Positions 60,205 through 64,000 of a DNA stretch of 64,000 bases are shown here, piece by piece (within the stretch, counting starts at the first letter, position 1; each line of letters opens with the position of its first letter). The notes below the pieces were generated by a model, which was given only the letters and a program-made list of their open reading frames with translations, did no database searches and was not told the DNA's origin. Location: positions 868,001 through 932,000 of the forward strand of contig JANFOG010000010.1 of assembly GCA_024336345.1 (NCBI GenBank), given 5' to 3'. A program made the translations under genes and the position numbers. The stretch is from Mariannaea sp. PMI_226. Lineage: Eukaryota; Ascomycota; Sordariomycetes; Hypocreales; Nectriaceae.

Positions 60205-63200
60205 TCACCCACCAAAGCTCACCAAATCAATGCCGTCCTGCGAACAAGCGTAAGGGTCTATACACACTCCTCCACCACAGCAACTTCCTATCAGACATAC
60301 AAATCCGGTGTGTCCAGCATTCTCGCAGTCGTGGTCACTGTTACACTCGCTAACGAAGTTGTCACACTCAACGTACTCGAACCCGACGGATGTTCCTCCT
60401 GCTGTAGTCCCGCAGATGCAACTCGTCCCGTGAATTGTAGCCGAAGCTGGGTATCCGCACTTCTCGCCGTCGTGCTGGGCTACGGCGCCGTTGGGACAGC
60501 AGGCAATGGCTGAGGGGTTTTGGACGGTAATGTTATAAGGCCGTGTGCGCACTGGTGCCCAGTTGATGGTAGTGAGCCTGTCAATATGTGTTGCTCCGAC
60601 AGTAAGGCTGAGGTTGAAGGGGATTTCTCCAGCATGCAAGTCCTCGCAGATGTCGCTAACGAAATTGCGATGCTCGTTGTAGGTGTCTATGTATTGCTCC
60701 AAGGCACTCGAACCCGTAGAGGCATCCGATGCGCTTGTGGAGAGCATCTCATGGAACACTTCCCAGAGTCGACCGAAGGCAGCGGCAGCATGGTCTGCTC
60801 CGCCTCGCTGCCCTTCTTCGAGATGTTTGCTATGGAGAACAGACCTGAATGAGGAGGCGCTCAAAAAGTCGTTCCCATAGATGCCAAGAGTCGTAATGAT
60901 AGTGACTATATCGGGGCAGTTACCGCCAAATGGATCTGTGATTAAAAAATCCACAACATCATTCTGGATAGCTGATTGGCATCTCATTGAGCCAGATTCG
61001 GACCCGGGGAACGTGCAATCAAACTCCCACCGGCCTATCGATTCGTCCACATGTGTGTCCGTGCAAGGCGAGCTGCCAACGCGCAGCCGAGGATAGCGTC
61101 TGAGAGTCCGATCGACTGGTTGTCCACACTGGTCATGCATGTTGAGTACTTGTGTGAATTCCATATCCTCTCTTCGTTTCCACCGCTCCGCTGCAGCACA
61201 TTGTATGCCTGCTAAGCTCCTCAGCTGCTGCAGCATGTTACTAATTACGATCGAGGTAGTGAACAAACATCTGCTGGACGAAAGGTATATCCCAGAAGCA
61301 TCTATCAGCATAGTGTTGCCGTCATTGTCGACAATGGCGATGCGATTCCTGTTGGAAATGTCGATGAAGTGGACTTCCTCATCGTTATCCCTAACCGTCA
61401 GGTAAAGGGGGTCTATCCCTGTGTTGTCAAACTGGACTGACTCGATGTACGGGATTGGTATTGTAACGTTGCTCTCACGTAGCTTGGCGTTGCGCAAGAC
61501 AACACGACGGGTTGGACTGCCGTTGGGATCTCGTGCGAGGCTATAGCAAGACTCTTGGGCTACAGCAGCCTCGCGAGTCACACTGGTAAAGTTGACAGCG
61601 GGAAACTCCAGGACGGCACTGGAAGACGTGCTGCGTCCTTGGGAACTTGTGCTGCTGAGCAGGCTTATATCGCTTGTGGCACCTTTGCTGGACGATGTGA
61701 CCCTTGCTGAAGATCTAGAGAGTGTTGGTAGACTCATAGCTGTAGTTGTGGCGGCCGATGGGGTTTGCAGCAGCGAGGTAGCTTCGTTTCCTGTGACTCC
61801 TACAGCCGTGCCGTTTTTCTTAGTTGAGAGCTCTGAGCTGGAATCTCCGAGCGTAGAGTTTGGGTCTGTCTTAGTGCTGGAGCGGAAATCAGTGCCAGAT
61901 ATTATGGAAAAACTGGTTGTGATTGACGCAATTGTTGTAGGATCGGAAGGGGCTGAAAGCCTAGATGAATTTGAGGGTCGAGATGATGACGAAACCGTGT
62001 TCATTTCAGCAGTTGGACTCGCCCATGATGAGATTCTGCTAGTCGACGGAAGTTGTGAATTGGATATTATTCTAGAAATGGTTGAATATGAAGACGCAGC
62101 TTCTGAAGCGCCCGTTGATGAGATTGAAAAGTTCCAACTGAAAGAGGTGGAACTAAATTCAGGTGAAGATCTAGATGAAGGCACGGGAATGGAACTAAGA
62201 AAGTCGGAAGCTGAAGTGAACGGCGAGGAACCTGTTCCCATAACTGTGCGTGAAGTACCTGTAGAGTTCCAGCTTCTTGACGTGTTAAACGCAAGTGATG
62301 TCTGGGATAGAGTCGGTATGCTGGCTGTGGAAAAGGTAAACGACGCTGGAGATGACGAAGAATCTGACCTAGGAGAAGAAGGTGACGCAAGCGAAGAGTT
62401 CCATCCCGGTGAGATGCTGAAGCTCAGCATCGTGTTGGGAGGGGATGGAGCTCTGGTTCTAGATATATTCAACGAAGTAGTGACGGGTAGAGAAGCTGTT
62501 CCTGGATGAAAGGTCGAAAAAGAAGAAGAATAGTTCCAGCTTCGCGATTCACTCAAACTAGGAACTGTAGTGTTGGGACCTGATGGAATACTAGCACTGG
62601 ATGAGTTCCAAGAATAAGTGAACGACGGAGAAGTTGTTGCTTGGATACTGGTCGTAGTGTGAGAGGAGTTCCAACTGAAAGGTGCCCCGGTGTTATTGAG
62701 TTCTATAGATGCAGTGAAAGTCAAAGAAACAGCTGTTGACAAGCGGATCGTTCCTGTAGAAGGCCGCGAAGCAGTGCCTGGAGTGATCGTCGGGAAAAGA
62801 GACGAGTTCCAAGTCAAGGGTGTTCCGGGGGTGAATGATAGTGTAGCCTCGGACCGTAGCGAGGACGTAGAGATCGTTCTGAAAGTAGATAAATTGGAAG
62901 TTGTCATGGAAATCGAAGATGGCCCGGGGAGAGAAGAATTCGAACCAGGGAACAGAGATGTGTGTGAAGGTGGGATTTCAGGGGGGCTGGTGCGATTGTT
63001 GATTGACGCGGCGGGCGTTTCGTTCTCTACGCTGGATCGCGACTGAAAGAAGCTCGTTATATTTATAAACGGAGAAGAGGTGATTGGATTTAGTGTAATT
63101 GGTATGTCAATGGATGACGATGCTGTCGGAAATCTACTCGTGGCAGATGTAGAATTCCACCCCTGGCCTCCCGACATCGATGTCTGAGGCCTAGTGGAAG

Positions 63201-63840
63201 TTCTGTTTACCAGACTAAATGACGAAACGCCATCAATATGGCTCTGTGATGCCCCAGGAAAAGTTCCAGCCCTTGTAGTGAGTATTTCAAGGCTAGTTGT
63301 GTTCTCCCAAGGCCCCGCCGTTCTCGTGTCTTGTGTAGTTGCAGAGGCTGTCTCTGTGTAAGAACGGCCAGTATTGCCAGGCCCCGTGCGTCTTGTAGAA
63401 GGTCCGGATGAGGGTGGTATCAAACTCGGATCTGACGCCGTAGAGTCAGAGCTTGAGCTGGTTATTATTGTAAAATCTTTGAGCGTCGACGAACTGGTAT
63501 GCGACGATGCTAGCCAAGTGCTCGAATTGGTGAGAATGCATTGACACTGCCTGAGAATTAGTCTCCCTTGTATCGAGTTACTTACACAAAGACTTCCACT
63601 CACATAGGAAGATATTCGAGTCTGATTATGGGTCATGTAAGGCGCAGGAGTGGTATAACCCCCACCGCAGTGGGCGTCCCTGAGAATATCGGCGCAGTAT
63701 CCCAGTCCGTTGCTAACAAGGGAACTATAGAGAGCATCTCGAGCACAAGTACTCGTCGCTTCACGAGTGGCAGGGAGTCCATACACTGGCTGGAAGACAA
63801 ACGGGATTAGAAGCCGCCACATTCTGCACGTTCTCCGCAT
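60205..63840 (-). CDS. Large secreted Ser/Thr-rich protein with Cys-rich C-terminus
   Basis: Single open frame of 1211 residues from ATG 63840. Residues 1-~22 form a signal peptide (WRLLIPFVFQPVYG|LP). A Cys-containing head follows (~30-105). Residues ~110-750 are Ser/Thr/Pro-rich with many N-glycosylation sequons and a recurrent W-N-x-S unit. Then come a folded-looking region (YIESVQFDNTGIDPLYLTV, EEVHFIDISNRNRIAIVDND, IYLSSSRCLFTTS), a region with paired Cys, and a C-terminal Cys-rich domain (ACCPNGAVAQHDGEKCGYP, CSDHDCENAGHTGFVC-like spacing, GSCCGGGVC). The head-stalk-tail layout suggests a wall-associated or adhesin-like protein, but no GPI signal is visible and the family is not recognised. 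The antisense is open for 305 codons, as expected from the composition. A possible short intron near 63598 does not keep the frame. Confidence 0.8.
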   Translation of the reverse strand: MRRTCRMWRLLIPFVFQPVYGLPATREATSTCARDALYSSLVSNGLGYCADILRDAHCGGGYTTPAPYMTHNQTRISSYVSGSLCVSNSIQGRLILRQCQCILTNSSTWLASSHTSSSTLKDFTIITSSSSDSTASDPSLIPPSSGPSTRRTGPGNTGRSYTETASATTQDTRTAGPWENTTSLEILTTRAGTFPGASQSHIDGVSSFSLVNRTSTRPQTSMSGGQGWNSTSATSRFPTASSSIDIPITLNPITSSPFINITSFFQSRSSVENETPAASINNRTSPPEIPPSHTSLFPGSNSSLPGPSSISMTTSNLSTFRTISTSSLRSEATLSFTPGTPLTWNSSLFPTITPGTASRPSTGTIRLSTAVSLTFTASIELNNTGAPFSWNSSHTTTSIQATTSPSFTYSWNSSSASIPSGPNTTVPSLSESRSWNYSSSFSTFHPGTASLPVTTSLNISRTRAPSPPNTMLSFSISPGWNSSLASPSSPRSDSSSSPASFTFSTASIPTLSQTSLAFNTSRSWNSTGTSRTVMGTGSSPFTSASDFLSSIPVPSSRSSPEFSSTSFSWNFSISSTGASEAASSYSTISRIISNSQLPSTSRISSWASPTAEMNTVSSSSRPSNSSRLSAPSDPTTIASITTSFSIISGTDFRSSTKTDPNSTLGDSSSELSTKKNGTAVGVTGNEATSLLQTPSAATTTAMSLPTLSRSSARVTSSSKGATSDISLLSSTSSQGRSTSSSAVLEFPAVNFTSVTREAAVAQESCYSLARDPNGSPTRRVVLRNAKLRESNVTIPIPYIESVQFDNTGIDPLYLTVRDNDEEVHFIDISNRNRIAIVDNDGNTMLIDASGIYLSSSRCLFTTSIVISNMLQQLRSLAGIQCAAAERWKRREDMEFTQVLNMHDQCGQPVDRTLRRYPRLRVGSSPCTDTHVDESIGRWEFDCTFPGSESGSMRCQSAIQNDVVDFLITDPFGGNCPDIVTIITTLGIYGNDFLSASSFRSVLHSKHLEEGQRGGADHAAAAFGRLWEVFHEMLSTSASDASTGSSALEQYIDTYNEHRNFVSDICEDLHAGEIPFNLSLTVGATHIDRLTTINWAPVRTRPYNITVQNPSAIACCPNGAVAQHDGEKCGYPASATIHGTSCICGTTAGGTSVGFEYVECDNFVSECNSDHDCENAGHTGFVCLIGSCCGGGVCIDPYACSQDGIDLVSFGG
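62129..62812 (-). repeat. Degenerate W-N-x-S coding repeat in the secreted protein
   Basis: Codons for (S/T/G)-W-N-(S/Y/F)-S recur, seen on the plus strand as (A/G)GTTCCA at about 62130, 62264, 62395, 62533, 62605, 62668 and 62807. Spacings are ~131-139 bp or about half that (63, 72 bp), so the unit is ~22-24 residues or its double. Trp is otherwise very rare in the Ser/Thr stalk. Confidence 0.6.
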
Positions 63841-64000
63841 TCTGCATACTATCAGAGTTGATAAAACGACTTGAAGGTAGTTAGAAAAGCTTCAAAAGGT
63901 GGTGGTTGGAACCTCCTCACTATCAGAATAATGACTGAGAGAGTCACGAACAAAGAAACTTCAAAGCATTGAGCGTCTTACTTATAGGACCTCTGAGGAT
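63841..64000. other. Upstream region of the secreted protein gene
   Basis: 160 bp to the window edge. It contains the start-proximal leader on the minus strand. Nothing else is seen. Confidence 0.4.

Noticed and set aside
61592..62509. 305-codon plus-strand frame
   Set aside because: Antisense shadow of the Ser/Thr-rich secreted protein; acidic low-complexity translation follows from its codons.
63590..63610. Possible short intron in the secreted protein gene (GTAAGT/CTAAT/CTCAG)
   Set aside because: 35- or 53-nt candidates do not preserve the downstream frame, and the unspliced frame is open throughout.

Overview
This window looks like nuclear DNA of a filamentous ascomycete, most likely a Sordariomycete and tentatively Hypocreales. 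The grounds are: short introns (mostly 50-90 nt) with GTRNGT donors and CTRAC/CTAAT branch sites; fungus-only families (two Zn2Cys6 regulators, an RTA1-like protein, yeast-type LYS1, a DUF3140 plus HVA-TUDOR protein); a tRNA-Asn with a canonical intron; and no operons. Coordinates come from reading ORFs, splice sites and remembered family motifs. No alignment or search was run, so exon joins are hand-made models.

Left part (1-27 kb): the 5' two-thirds of an LTE1-like Ras-family exchange factor runs off the left edge. A 6.5 kb gene-poor stretch follows, holding one tRNA-Asn(GUU) gene. Then come a secreted expansin-like protein, saccharopine dehydrogenase (LYS1, last step of lysine synthesis), an SDR, a Ser-rich protein with a Cys cluster, an F-box protein and a single-pass membrane protein. 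At 23-25.5 kb lies a decaying island: a Cys-rich repeat protein whose third repeat is broken, and an APH/kinase-fold gene with a frameshift and an Asp-to-Asn change in the catalytic loop, next to AT-rich DNA.

Middle (27-39 kb): an RTA1-family membrane protein; an FAD-dependent amine/amino-acid oxidase divergent from a Zn2Cys6 regulator with a cyclase-family hydrolase behind it (a possible small catabolic cluster); a DUF3140/HVA-TUDOR protein; and an Mpv17/PMP22 protein.

Right-middle (39-51.5 kb): six neighbours look metabolically matched: a divergent 2-oxoacid dehydrogenase E2 acyltransferase, a MaoC-type hydratase, a Zn2Cys6 regulator, an acyl-CoA dehydrogenase, a mitochondrial dicarboxylate-type carrier and an anion:cation-symporter MFS permease. 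Together they read as a plausible uptake and mitochondrial acyl-CoA catabolism cluster for a small (di)carboxylic acid. The E2 has lost the canonical catalytic DG after its active-site His (HRLIES instead of HRLIDG).

Right end (52-64 kb): a GH18 chitinase whose 5' region carries an in-frame signal-anchor extension that opens with ACG, not ATG, in an ideal start context; the box C/D snoRNP protein NOP56; ubiquitin-eS31 (RPS27a) and eS26 (RPS26) head to head over a shared promoter with a telo-box; and a 1211-residue secreted Ser/Thr-rich protein with recurrent W-N-x-S units. The points most worth a second look are the ACG-initiated membrane form of the chitinase, the altered E2 and the cluster around it, the decaying 23-25 kb island, and the GC-AG intron in the carrier gene.
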